DNA from: Tetracladium setigerum
Taxonomy: Eukaryota; Ascomycota; Leotiomycetes; Helotiales
Direction of reading: 5' to 3'
NCBI GenBank assembly: GCA_031472005.1
Contig: PZJY01000001.1
Span: 1,550,001-1,614,000 of the forward strand
DNA length: 64,000 nucleotides
Shown: positions 48,201 through 59,248 of the stretch, in pieces
How positions within the stretch are numbered: position 1 is the stretch's first letter
How the letters are laid out: every line of letters begins with the position of its first letter
Notes under the pieces: model-generated
The model's input: only the letters and a program-made list of their open reading frames with translations
Told to the model about the DNA's origin: nothing
Databases searched by the model: none
Position numbers and translations under genes: made by a program

Positions 48201-49216
48201 AACTTACGGAACACCTTTTGGAGAAGATCAACAATGTGGTTAATTGCTGGATCCTGACATAACGTCTCAATTGGAGACCTCAGATTCGGCGGATCCTCAT
48301 CAGGCAGATCATTGCCTCCATTAAAAGATTCATGAACAAGTTGTTCAAAAACTTTGCCTCCGTACCCGGAGCTTGGTGGGTTTTCGATTGCAGGAGATGA
48401 AGGACTGTTTGGTTGTGTTGCAATCTCGAACTCGTCGTCGGGTATAGTTGTCTGGGTTTGATTAGAGTCAAACTTGTTGAATGAAGGCGGCGCGGAGAAG
48501 ATGCTTGAAGCAACAGAAATGAAACTTGTGTTTGGGTTGACCTCCTGTGGTCTTTGTCGCGATTGGTCACGAGGAGGAGCCATGTCGAGCTTGCTATTTT
48601 TATCGGCCTGCTCTGAAGAACTAAGCAATACCTGTGGCTGTCTTTGCTTCTTAGAGCTCTGTACATCGCTCTGTACATCAGCAAATTCGTCGCTTAATCG
48701 TTTTCTACTTGACTGGCTGGATTTCGGGAGGTGGCTTTTGATGGGTGTGTCATCGATGGCTCCCTCCTCTGTTCGTCTCTCTCGAGCTGGCGTTGGCGGA
48801 ATCTTTTGGCATTCTTCGGCTAATATTTCAAACAATAAGCGTAGCAGGATATTTCTCTCTTCATCAGAGATAGAATGAGGGTGGGTTCTCTCGTGTTGTA
48901 TGGGTATAAGAGTCCTGTTAGCTCTAGGCTTCTCAAGCCATCGTGACCATTGAATCTTGGCTTCTTTCTGGAATTTGGTCATGGCAGCAGTGAGCCCATG
49001 GTGGTATTGTAGACGGACTATCTGGCGGACACACTTCTCTCCAATGTCCATCCCTCTTTCTCTGCGCCTTCCCGGTGTATCATCTGGCTTTGGAGGTTGC
49101 AGACGGAGCTCCCACTGATTGCAGAGCGATGAAATGGCCATTTCTATTTGAGTAGTATGGCTATAAGCCCGCTTCTGGTCCGCTTCATTCCGGGGCGGAG
49201 TGGGTTTCTGGTCCAT
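45269..49216 (-). CDS. RNA-dependent RNA polymerase of the RNA-silencing (QDE-1/Rdp1) type
   Basis: Makes double-stranded RNA from aberrant transcripts to feed Dicer and Argonaute in quelling, meiotic silencing or heterochromatin. Two exons, 49216-48208 and 48150-45269, join across a 57-bp intron to 1,297 codons with stop, without breaks. The first ~330 residues are disordered with a helical start (QIEMAISSLCNQWELRL). The catalytic double-psi barrel follows; the metal-binding loop GGDYDGDIAWVCWE (residues about 926-939) has all three Asp residues, and the lead-in GNPSLAAKLS is as expected. The C-terminal region (VHSEEAISLSTLLSCLVDQA, then PRSKHIIDRLMIAADVLVNK) matches the conserved head domain. 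Which fungal paralogue class it belongs to needs a tree. Confidence 0.95.
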
Positions 49217-52011
49217 GTTGGTGCTATCACTCGAGGCTGGCCAGGAGCAGAGCGTTGTACTGTAGTCGATTGATTATAAAGAGGGTGAAACTCGCTCGAG
49301 GATTATCGGAATGGACGGGACAGAGAAAAACGACAGGAGCTTTCTGCGAGAGAAGGAAAGGGGTATGTATCGTTTAAATCGAAGATCGAGGAGGACAGAA
49401 GATCTGCCAATGTAACAGACGGCGTTGGGGCTTCAATCAAAGCCCAAAGAAGCAAAATTGTGCAACTGCAACATGCTCGAGGCTGAGAAAGTTGTGATCA
49501 GCCGACTATCAATTGAGAGTGAAGGAGGATGTAAAACTTACTTTAAAATAGCAGCGCACGCCAAACGAACGAACAAGTACCAATATCACCAAAAACCCAA
49601 GAGCAAGCAGGTGGTGGTGAGGAGTGAACGAGAGGGAGAGGGTGCAATTGTCATCTGAGGCAGGATGGACGGAGGAGTTTCGCTCTCACAAGGCTCGGGA
49701 AAACGCGACGGCCCGCAGCAAGCACGTCCGAGCGGCGGGGCATTGCAGTGCATACACTCTTCTCGAGGCTCTCTCTCCCTCTCCCTCTTCCCTTCAGCTT
49801 CACGTTTCATCCATACCTAAGGTGTAATTCAACGATGCGACTGTAAAGAAAAGTATATCTTCAGCCTCTGATTCTGCGTTATCGTCCTTTTCCTTGGATT
49901 GGTTCTACTCTCTTCAGCGTCAGTATCTGTTGCGTCGCCTAGCGATCACGATCTGTCGGGGTTTTTTTCAATCAAATTTCCCAACACCACCTGATTCCGC
50001 GTCTTCTCCTCATGTTGTTGCCATAGCGATCGTACTGTTATACGGGGAGGACCAGATCATGATGCAAATCAACACGTCGCGTTCTTGGGGTTTATCTGTT
50101 CTAGAAAGGCGTCATGTTTGCTTTTAAATTTTGGGAGGAGGAAGAACGAGGCTGCGAGAAGTATTGTTGGTGCATAAAATCGGCGTCATCAGGGTACTAG
50201 TCGAGTTGGCTGGCTTCCAATACCTAGATGTTCCTTAAGCGAGGATTTGTTTCTTCCTTGGTATTGATCTCGATACTTGCAATCTTACTGCATGAACAAT
50301 CCTCCAACCTTGGAAAAGATCTTTATGTGTTTCACTGCATTCTTCACTCTTCCAAAAGCGCTTGGTCAACTTTCGTCAAGACAAGCTTACGGAGTACTCA
50401 TTCCACACTTGACATCATGTGATGTGCAAGTCTTCCCAGTACGAGTAATTCCTCGAGTACTCGCTGACCTTTCGCCCTCGCCTGGTGGGATAACGATTGT
50501 GTGGTCAAAGCGAAAAGAGAAAGGTGCTCCTTTTTGTTCTCCGAGCTTGAGAACCTTACACAGGAATTTTGATTGTCTATCGAAAAGGTTGCACTGATTG
50601 CGAGTTCATTTCCTAAGGTGCGGTGTTATCATGAATTTTGGCGCTTCCTTTGTACCTGATATGGTCTTCTAGAAGCCTGACAACCTGATTGGGAGAGCAA
50701 CGAAGGAACTGCAAGTCGCCAGTGCTTGTATCACTTCATCTGTGGCTTTTAAATTGTGGCAGTGAGTAGTATGTCCGAGTGTCTGCATTCAACAGTGGTG
50801 TGGTTTCACACGTGCTTGAAGTCTTGCACGCTTTCAATTTCTGCACTCAAGTATGGATTGTAATACGACTTGTTCTTCTATTATTCACAAAGTTAAAACT
50901 CTGTGTTGGAATCCCTCATAAAGATGGATATGTACCGGCAATCTTTGTCATGGGCGACTGCTGCCTTGCTGCGAATATATTAGGGCGAGCAATTGTCTGC
51001 CGTTTCTCTAAGTTCAGAATGTTGCGAAGTAACTAAAGACACGGTCCCTTTTTAACGCTCCAAACCTTTTCGAAATGGCGGTACAGCCTTGCAGAAAGTT
51101 TCTGCCTGTCAAGGAAGTTACAATTCTCTAATGTGACTTCAAACAACCTACGCAGTACCTAGGGATGAGAGGAACCGTAAGCGAAGACTATCAATCTCGC
51201 CACAGTCCTCTGGTAAGGGATCTTGTTTTGAACATGCGATCGAGATGCTTTAATTATTCTATTTCTGTCGAATCTTAAATCTGACAACCCTCAACTCTCA
51301 TGGAAAATTGGTGAGACAGTGTTCAACCAACCCCTCATTCCCTTTTTGTCACTCAAAACTACTTGCAATTACGCTAAAGCAAGGTTTCGACAAGCTCAGC
51401 GGCCAACAACCCGTCCCCGTCCCCTTCTTTCTTTCATCCTCCCCGCCTCCGGGTCAAAGTCCAAACAAAGCCCTACATTCCAGCCGTCAGCATGAAAATT
51501 CCTAGCCCTAGGCTCCGACTTTCTGCATATCTTATCCAAATCTGCCTTCAGGTTTTGGGGATTGGAACAAGCCTCCCACATTTCAAGAATAGAATCTCAG
51601 CCCCCAGACCCCATGTGATAAGCTTTGGACGATATGGGGTAAAGCACGTTTGTGGAGGCTTATTTACGCCCCTCACAGTTAAGCATTCCTGGGAAATTTC
51701 CTGAGTGCTCACACGGGACCTGCCTACAGCATTTCGCGATGGGACCCTCTCATCGCAGCATTTTGGTGAAAGAGAGCCTCCCGACAAGGTGCAGATTCAG
51801 CTTCAAGCCTCCAAATTTGGTGGCACTGGCACGAACAACATATGAAGCCGAGATGAATATATAATATGTAGGCCGCACTGCTTTCTTTCCAACCATTCCA
51901 CAATCTTTACCCCCTAAAAAGAACCGCAGATACTAGACAAACTGCATTGATCCTTCCCTCTCCCATTGCTCAACAGTATCATCTCGCAACGCTCTCGTCC
52001 AGTCATTCACA
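49217..52011. promoter_or_regulatory. Intergenic region, 2.8 kb, with TATA box of the first small GPI-type gene
   Basis: No gene is convincing here. A TATATAAT box at 51858-51865 lies about 146 bp before the small secreted gene at 52012, with a CT/CAT-rich leader between. A CTCTCTCTCCCTCTCCCTC tract lies at 49769-49787. Frames near 49425, 50277 and 51308 are short and unsupported. Confidence 0.4.
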
Positions 52012-52393
52012 ATGAAGATCGCCGCAATCCTCCCATTCGTCCTCTACGCCTCTCTTGCATCTGCCAAACTCAAGAAGCCCAAGAAGGGTGGAGGTGGTGG
52101 CAGCGAACAAACAGACGAACAACAACCCACCGAGACCACCGAGACAGACACTGCTATACAAACCGAAAGCTCTACTATCGACATGTATGCTACTCCCCTC
52201 CTATCTAACAAGCGGTTACTAATAGCCTACAAAGTGTATCTGCCATTTCCTCATTCTTTCAAACTAGTGCCCCTACCATTGCACCCACGGTAGCCACGAG
52301 GACTGCGGGAGTGGTGCGTTAATGACAGCTGCGCCTCTACAAATGGCTGGGCTCGTCGGGGTGGTTGGAGGGGTAGTTGCTGCTGTTTTGTAA
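52012..52393 (+). CDS. Small secreted GPI-type protein, paralogue 1 (apparent 1-base loss near 52308)
   Basis: Exons 52012-52184 and 52235-52393 are separated by a 50-bp intron with a clear TACTAAT branch site. The start MKIAAILPFVLYASLASAKL is a signal peptide. The mature part begins KKPKKGGGGGSEQTDEQQPT, then Thr/Glu-rich sequence and IVSAISSFFQTSAPTIAPT. The given frame ends TAGVVR at 52322. Adding one G at 52307-52309 continues through SGALMTAAPLQMAGLVGVVG to a hydrophobic end GGVVAAVL, a GPI-attachment-type signal (110 aa). The same C-terminal pattern occurs in the neighbour at 53383, which supports the corrected frame. The function is unknown; a small Gly/Lys-rich surface protein. Confidence 0.7.
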
Positions 52394-53382
52394 AGACATT
52401 TACAGGATTCAGACCGCTGTTTGGTTTGGAGAGTGGTATATACGATATATGTAAATTTGGGACTTGGGGTATGGGATTTATTGGGAGTTGGCATTTGGTT
52501 GTCCAGGAAATGGTTGGTGGAGTTTGTTTTATATCTGGACTTATTAAACATTGGGATTTTCAATACGGATTCGAACTACAGTACATCACTTTCTTACACT
52601 ACCACATCTCCACTGTCCCGCATCTTCCTCCCATCAGCTCATTCTTGTGCACAATCCTTAAACGTAGTAGAAATCTACACCTTCGCAATCGGGCCATTCT
52701 CACGGCGGGGTGCATATCAAAGACCAACACCACGCATCCCTCGATTCGAGAATGTGACTGCCCGGATGTTGCTCACCGACAACACAGCCCCTTTCAAAAA
52801 CTCCCACCAAGAGATTGTCAACCAGCTTACTTACCCAAAGAGCTCGCTTGAAATGCCATCTCGAATCCTTCCATTGAGAAAGCAAATCCGCGGGGCTCGC
52901 ATGTCACGATAAAAACTCAACAGCAAATATACTCACTCGGACACAACTTTATGTAGTAAGAAGCTCTTCCACCGCCATCCAGCAAGAATCTTTAGGTCAG
53001 AATAAGCATACTTCCACGCTGCAACTCTGCAAAACAAGGCGACTCTTCCTCACAGTTTCCGACGCCTGCATTCGTTCCCGCACCAATGAGCAGATGCGGG
53101 TTAACTCCGTCGCCCTTCAACCACCGGAATTTTTCTTATATTTTCAGGGTTCTGCGCCTTCCATTGTCGTTTGGCTGAAAGGGTAATCATCGGGACTGCC
53201 AAGTTTTCAACTGGTCGGTTGATTCAGAGTTGTATAAAGGTTGGGTGGCGCCTCTCTATCTTTCTATCAATCAACAAGCAATTCCACATCTCTACAATTC
53301 CACGACTGCACAGTTCAACGATAGAACTCTCAAAGTATCACGAAATTCAATCGATATCAAGCACAACCTCAAATCCGCAAAC
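52394..53382. other. Spacer between the two small secreted paralogues
   Basis: This 989-bp stretch contains the 3' end of the first gene and the promoter of the second. TATAAAG at 53233-53239 lies 150 bp before the second start, the same spacing as in the first gene. Frames at 52421-52912 and 52426-52851 lack features of real genes. Confidence 0.4.
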
Positions 53383-53754
53383 ATGAAATCAGCAATTCTC
53401 CTCGCACCTCTCTATTTCGCAATCTTCGCGGCCGCCTCTTCCACTGGTGGCAAAAAGGGAGGAGGATCAGGTGGTTCTGACGAAGACACTCAAGCAGCAG
53501 CCGCCGGGTTGTAAGTTTCCTTTTCATCCCGTTCATTCCCTTCTCCTACGATAGTTTATCTTAATAAAAACAAAAAACAACTAACAATATCTTTTGCTCG
53601 AAATCTCAGGTTTACTTCCTCAACAACCACTTCATCAAGCCGCTCGGGCGCTTTCGCAACTGAAGCTCCAGTCTTGGTCGCCGGGGTTGTCGGCGTCATG
53701 GGGGTGCGCTTCATTACATCTAGGCTGGAGCTGGAGAAGAGGCGTGTATCATGA
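53383..53754 (+). CDS. Small secreted GPI-type protein, paralogue 2 (apparent 1-base loss at 53700-53704)
   Basis: Exons 53383-53510 and 53610 onward, with a 99-bp intron. The signal peptide MKSAILLAPLYFAIFAAASS is followed by TGGKKGGGSGGSDEDTQAAA, the same Lys/Gly then acidic order as in the upstream paralogue. After the intron the protein reads FTSSTTTSSSRSGAFATEAP and VLVAGVVGVM, aligning with SGALMTAAPLQMAGLVGVV of the neighbour. The frame as given then runs on to a charged tail (RLELEKRRVS) ending at 53754. One more G in GGGGG gives VMGGALHYI and a stop at 53723, an 80-aa protein with a hydrophobic end. Tandem duplication with strong divergence is the likely origin; the function is unknown. 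Confidence 0.65.
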
Positions 53755-54855
53755 TGGACGGGATGCATTGCTTGTAATTGTATGGGATTTTAAATGACTG
53801 GCCCAGATTGGCTGGTTCAACGACTTTGATGATTCATGATCAGCGAGTTTTTTTTTCACCTCTAGGATACCAATTTGTTGGAATGGGAATGAGGTGGAGG
53901 ATTAGGAGGATTAGCTACTAGACTATACATATACTCGAAGAATGGAAGATCATTTAGTTGCATACTAACTATGCCCCAAACTTACCGTCCATTGCTGATC
54001 TTCAAGTCTCGCTCTCTAACTCAAGCTGACCATAATTCTCTGTCGACACATCAATAATCAAGTTGTCCGAATTCGTTGCTCTTGTATCCTGAAAGACCAT
54101 CTTCTCTCATTTTGGCACTCTGTTGATACTAGCTAGCACTCTTCAGCCAGCCAGCCAACCTCTCACGAAGATTAAATTATACCAAAATAAACTGGTGTAA
54201 AGTGTTCGAAAGCAAGGCCAAAATGCTCTAGTTGGAATGTAGACTGGAAGTCGGTTTTTCTCAGTGGTTTTTAAAAGTTCAATACTGTGTACGGGACTCG
54301 AGACTGATTTGGCTGTTATCGATAATGTTCAGGTCAAGACAGTGATGATGTAAATAATGGGAAGTGTGACCTAGGTATCTATCGTAGACCAACAAGGAGG
54401 TTAGAAACTAAGAATACTATCAAACCAGGAATGAAGAACCACTCCCCCCCCCTTTCCCCCTCACGTCATTCCCCTCACTACTAGGTAGTTAACTATTCTA
54501 AAGTACTTAGCTTTCCACTATGTTGTGGGCACTTTCGGCAAGAGCTGTGCATCATTTTAATGCCTGTGCTTGACCTTTCAATACGTTCTTCAAACCAAGG
54601 AGCAGCATCAGCAGATATTTTAGACGTCAAGTATTATTATTCTGGTATTAATTCTAAGTACAATGCCGATTCCGCCCACCCATAACCGTGAAGAAAAATG
54701 ATCAAAGTCTAGAATATGCACATATATAAATAAAAAAAGAACAGAGGAGCCAAGCGGCTGACTGTACATCGGCAACATCAGCACTTTATTTCATACCCGC
54801 TCCCGATTCTTCATAAGCCACGTTTTTCTCGTCTCGACACACCAAGTCCTGGAAC
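53755..54855. other. Intergenic, no gene seen
   Basis: This 1.1-kb stretch lies between the second small secreted gene and the Erg6 3' end. It contains a run of nine C near 54446-54455. No gene is supported. Confidence 0.35.
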
Positions 54856-56109
54856 TTAGTTCAATGGTTTCCTTCCAACCATCAAGTACATGGGTGTGAA
54901 CAAATCCAACTTCGCACCGGCGACCAAGTTATCAGCAGCGACAGCCAAGTTGTCTGCCGACTTTTGTGTTCCAGCTGGCGCAAGACGAAGGATTTCCATA
55001 CCACGCATGAGCTGGTGCGCAAATCCACGTCCCCACCAGGTCATACGTCCAACGGTGAAAAGATCCCAGACGGAGCCCATCATGCTGAAATCTCCTGCAA
55101 TAGGATAGTACCAAGGTCGGACATCTGGGCGCTTGGCCAAATCCTCGTTAACCTCAAGCTCAAATCCAGCGGCCTTCATGGCACGGACACCCTCCTCAAT
55201 GGTGACCATGTTTGAGATGCCGTTTCCTTGCTCGATACCCAAGCGGATCTTTCGGTGCTCGACGTTGTCGTTGTCGTATGAGTCGGTCATGAGCCATTCG
55301 TAAACACCAAATTTACCACCTGGCTTGAGGACTCGGTAGATTTCGCTGTAGATGCCCTCAAGAGAAGGGGCGTGGACAGTGGCCTCAATGGCGTAGACGG
55401 CGTCGAAGCTCTCATCTGGGAACGACATTTGCTACAGATAGTTAGCAGTTTTCAAGAGAGTGGATGTGATATGGATCATACCATGAAATCACCCTTGACA
55501 AACTTCAACGAATCCGAAAGACCTTCCTTCGCTGCGTAGTGAGTGGCCCGATCAATCTGGTAGTCATTGTTGTTGAGTCCGACCGTCTTGCACCCGCTGA
55601 ACTTGACAATTTCTCTGGCAGGGCCTCCTACACCACATCCTACATCAAGTACTCTGTCGCCATCCTTGATGCCGATCTTTGCTGCGAGGTAGTGTTCGTG
55701 GCGGGCAATGGCTTGGTGGAAACCCTCTCCGTATGCGAAACGACAGAAATGGAAAGATTGTCCCCATCCGTACTCGTAAATGTCGGTGGAGAGGTTGTAA
55801 TAAGCACGGGTAAGACTTGCGTATTCATCTCGTCGGGACTAGAAAGGGAAAATTGTGAGTATATAAATTTCGAGAGCTTGGCGAAAATAAAGGGGAGAGT
55901 AAACAAACCTCGCGAACTTCAGCGGTCTCATCCTTCGCTTCCTTATTCCAATGCTTGAAGTACTCGTCCACAGCGGCCTTGTGAGCCTCCTTGTCCTTGT
56001 TCATCATTGCACTGAAACCTCCAGTGGCTTTGGAGGAACCCTTGTGCATGGCCTTATTGAAAGCAGCATCGCGAGAGTGGTTCTCAGGTTCGAGTTTTGC
56101 GGGAGCCAT
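54856..56109 (-). CDS. ERG6: Sterol 24-C-methyltransferase
   Basis: Adds the C-24 methyl group of ergosterol using S-adenosylmethionine, in the ER or lipid droplets. Exons 56109-55915, 55838-55482 and 55431-54856 join to 375 aa, the normal size. Diagnostic motifs: YEYGWGQSFHFCRFAYGEGF (sterol-binding region), LDVGCGVGGPARE (SAM motif I), GLNNNDYQI, MSFPDESFDAVYAIEATVHA and YRVLKPGGKFGVYEW. The C-terminus ends LDLFTPMYLMVGRKPLN. No frame breaks. It is divergent from the Slt11 gene with 424 bp between starts; a TATATATT block at 56243-56250 lies about 135 bp before the Erg6 start. Confidence 0.97.
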
Positions 56110-56533
56110 TGTAGTAGACTTGTGTGAGTTGTGATGTTGAAAAAAGCAAAAGTGTCACTAAAGTGTTGAACGGAAGTAATTGACGAGGATGTGAAGTTGT
56201 TCTGTGTCAATTGCAGTTTGTATCGAGGGGAGTAGGAGGAATTATATATTCCAATTTCCCCTAAATGATGGTCTTCTGCCATTGGACGAGCGTATTCGGG
56301 TTGCAAATGCGGTTAGCACCTGTTTTGTATCAGCCTGATCATGTGACTTTCACTGAGAACCCGATTACGAGAGTTTACAGAAGGCGAACATCTCCAAATT
56401 TTGAGCCTTCTCTGGTTCTGACGTCCTTATCGCGCCGCCTCCCCCACAAACAGAACACGAACACGAGATAATATCGACTACTTGTTGCACCGAGGATATT
56501 CTACATCGGTTCCTTCTGTCACCTTCATTCAAA

Positions 56534-57733
56534 ATGCCGCAAATCAAACAAGATCTGAATAGGTCGGGGTGGGAGACCACAGACTTCCCCTCTGTTTGCG
56601 AGAATTGCCTGCCGGAGAACCCGTTTGTGCAGATGGTTAAGGAAGATGCAGGCTTAGAATGCAAGGTGGGTTTCTCATCTACGGACTATTATATTGACAT
56701 AGCTAACTTGCGTACAGATTTGCACGCGCCCCTTCACCCTCTTCCGCTGGAAATCAGACCGCACATCTCGAAGCAAGCAAACTAACATCTGCCTCACTTG
56801 CGCGCGTCTTAAGAACTGCTGCCAATGTTGCATGCTAGATCTCTCGTTCGGTCTGCCCATCGTTGTCCGAGATGCTGCTTTGAAGATGGTTGCGCCAGGT
56901 CCCCAGAGCGCCGTGAACCGAGAATACTACGCTCAGAATAATGAGAGGGAGATTGAGGAAGGAAGGGGAGGAACAGAAGCCTATGAGAAGACAGACGAGA
57001 AGGCCAGAGAGTTACTGAGGAGACTGGCGAACAGCGAACCATATTTCAAGAAGCAGAGGCGCATAGGCCCAGCCGATGGGGAAGAAAGCGCAACTTCAAC
57101 AGCCTTAGCTACCAAAGGACCAGGACCAATACGTACACAAGACAGCAGAGGAGGAAGAGGCGATCAAGATATGAGAGTAGGGAGAGGCGGTCGAGGTGGT
57201 AGAGGAGGCAGAGGAGGAAGGGTGGACGAGCATTTCCAAGCGCAGCGCAACTCCCGCCGACCCAACAAGATATTCTCCCACCTGCAGACACCAGCATCAC
57301 CTCCCTTTTCGTTACTGGTGTTGAGGATGATCTACCTGAACATAAGATCCGTGACTTCTTTAGTGTACATGGTAAATTACGGTCTTTGGTGTGCTCGCAC
57401 ATGTCACATTGTGCATTTGTCAATTACGCCACAAGAGAAGGAGCCGAGGCAGCTGCGGAGGCTCTACAAGGAAGAGCGGTGATTGCAGGTTGCCCGTTAA
57501 GGGTTCAGTGGGGAAGACCAAGACCTTTGGGAACGATGGAGAAGGAGGAGCGAAGTGCTGCTGGTCGAGAGGGTCGGAGTGCCTTTGCAACTGAAAAGAG
57601 GACCCAGGGGGGTAGTGCGAGCAGAGGCGGAGCCATTGAGCAGCCTGCGCAAGATAATTTTGACTTGATGGCGGCGGTCGCTGCTCCTCCAGGGCAGGAT
57701 GATGTTCAATATGCCAGTTTGGCCGGGAATTGA
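56534..57733 (+). CDS. SLT11: Pre-mRNA splicing factor Slt11/RBM22 (apparent 1-base loss near 57255)
   Basis: Spliceosome component that helps activate the catalytic core through contacts with U6 RNA. Exons 56534-56665 and 56718-57733 are separated by a 52-bp intron; with one base restored the protein has 382 aa. The N-terminal Cys-rich region is typical: FPSVCENCLPEN, ECKICTRPFTLFRW, QTNICLTCARLKNCCQCC. A coiled, charged middle and an RGG stretch (GRGGRGGRGGRGGR) follow. The frame shifts by -1 between about 57245 and 57268; after it comes ITSLFVTGVEDDLPEHKIRD, SHCAFVNYATREGAEAAAEA and CPLRVQWGRPR, a complete RRM. The C-terminal tail is low complexity. It is essential in relatives, so a sequence error is likelier than loss. 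Confidence 0.92.
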
Positions 57734-57991
57734 GTCGATTTAATGGCGTGGAGTTAGGGTTCGGTTGGGAAAAGCATAAGCTTGGGTTTGTTGTACATGT
57801 AGTGTATTTTAGGCGAGGAGTCCCACTGTAGGTGAGGCTTTGATTACCAAATATCAAAATATTCTCCCAGTACATCCTTCGTGCTTCACTTTTGTGTAGT
57901 GTACTGTACATTGATTCCCTTAAAGTACAACTTCCATCCCCGTCATCTTTTTATCCATGATGCTATCATACAACACTTCTAAAATCAACTC

Positions 57992-58505
57992 TCACAAATC
58001 CGAACATTTTTTCCCATCCACCACAACCTTCTTCCCATTCGGCATTTTGATAGTGTCGTTGTCCCCCGTTCAGTATGTTCATGGATTCTCAGTTCTTCGA
58101 TCATCAGCACATATACTCTTCCCACGCCATATGTATTGCAACAGAAGTAGAGACAAGATATGAGAAGAACTTAAAACAAAACTCACTGTACAAATCTCCA
58201 CCCTCTTTAGGCTCCCCCTCTTGGCGTCTCCCTTGAACAATATTCTGTAACAGAATCTTAGCTACCTCTTCGGCGTGAGCGATCTCTTTGGTAGCCTCTG
58301 AGCCAGAAAGAGATAGATTGCTGCGGAAGCGATCATGAATTTCCGTGCGGGCAGCTGTGAAGATCGCTGTGTCTCCTATCTGGGTATTAGAATGGTTTAT
58401 AAGGGAGAGTTGAGGCTGTGGAAAGGGTATAGGGGGCTTGGTGGCCATACCTTGAAATGCTATCCGTGAGGAGCGGAGAAGGTGTCTATATGCTGCCAAT
58501 GCCAT
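57992..58505 (-). CDS. MZM1: Mitochondrial LYR-motif chaperone Mzm1 (apparent 1-base loss at 58063-58067)
   Basis: Matrix protein that helps insert the Rieske iron-sulfur protein into complex III. Exons 58505-58451, 58375-58187 and 58094-57992; with one base restored the total is 115 aa. The LYR-type N-terminus is MALAAYRHLLRSSRIAFQGD, followed by the helical core (TAARTEIHDRFRSN, EEVAKILLQNIVQGRR) and KLRIHEHTERGDNDTIKMP. The last segment needs one extra C on the plus strand in the CCCCC run at 58063-58067; as given the frame shifts after ERG. The first intron (75 bp) is a multiple of three and lacks stops, so its retention would give a longer product. It is divergent from zuotin and converges with Slt11. 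Confidence 0.9.
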
Positions 58506-59248
58506 TTGATTTTGGTGAAATCTGAAGAGATTGTAGTCAGTATTTGGCCCATTTCATTTAAGAAAGAGGTCATGAATTCAGATATTTAGTTCGCATATAT
58601 TTAGGTGATGTGCAAACAGCCTGCTCGTGATCCTCATCCAGCACAAAGCGAATGAAAACAAACCAAACATCGTCTCTTGAAGACTCGATTTCTTGGAAAG
58701 CCCAATGCAATCAAAACTTTCAAGTATATTGGGCCATCTCGCCTCTTGGTAATCTCCTTCGAAAAAAGAGCATGCGATGAAATCAACACAAATACAACAC
58801 TCTACGCCACCCCACTGGGAGCAAGCAACAGGCACCCAATTCTTCCTCCTTCATGCATCCGTTCCCTTCTTCGATCCAAACATTTAAACAAAGACAGCAA
58901 GAAAATCATTTGTGGAAGGGAGGTCTACATACTTTCAATTTGTGGTGATGAAGTGGAGAATAATAGGGGTAGATATTGTACAGCGGAGGCTTCGGAGAGG
59001 TACTTGCGAGCTGCAAAGTATCTAAATAAAATGCCAACGATGACTGAAGAGAAAATATAAAGTAATTGGGGTTGAACACTGGAAGTATCTGCACAAGAGT
59101 AGTTGAGATTCGTGGTCGTTCAACTCACAATATTTTGTCGTTCGATTGCTGGCTTATCAGCACGTGCCCTTGATTTCTGGCAAAATTTATCCAACTTCAA
59201 CTTTTCCTCCTGTGCTTCGCGAATCTCCATCCACCACCACAAACAAAG
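58506..59248. other. Divergent promoter region of Mzm1 and zuotin
   Basis: This 743-bp stretch separates two divergent genes. An open frame at 58677-59060 has no features beyond length. A CATCCACCACCACAAACAA leader precedes the zuotin start. Confidence 0.4.

Noticed and set aside
52421..52912. Overlapping 163- and 141-aa frames between the small secreted genes
   Set aside because: They overlap each other, lack a domain, and fill the expected promoter region.
58677..59060. 127-aa plus-strand frame in the Mzm1/zuotin promoter
   Set aside because: No motif, no signal peptide, and it occupies a divergent promoter.
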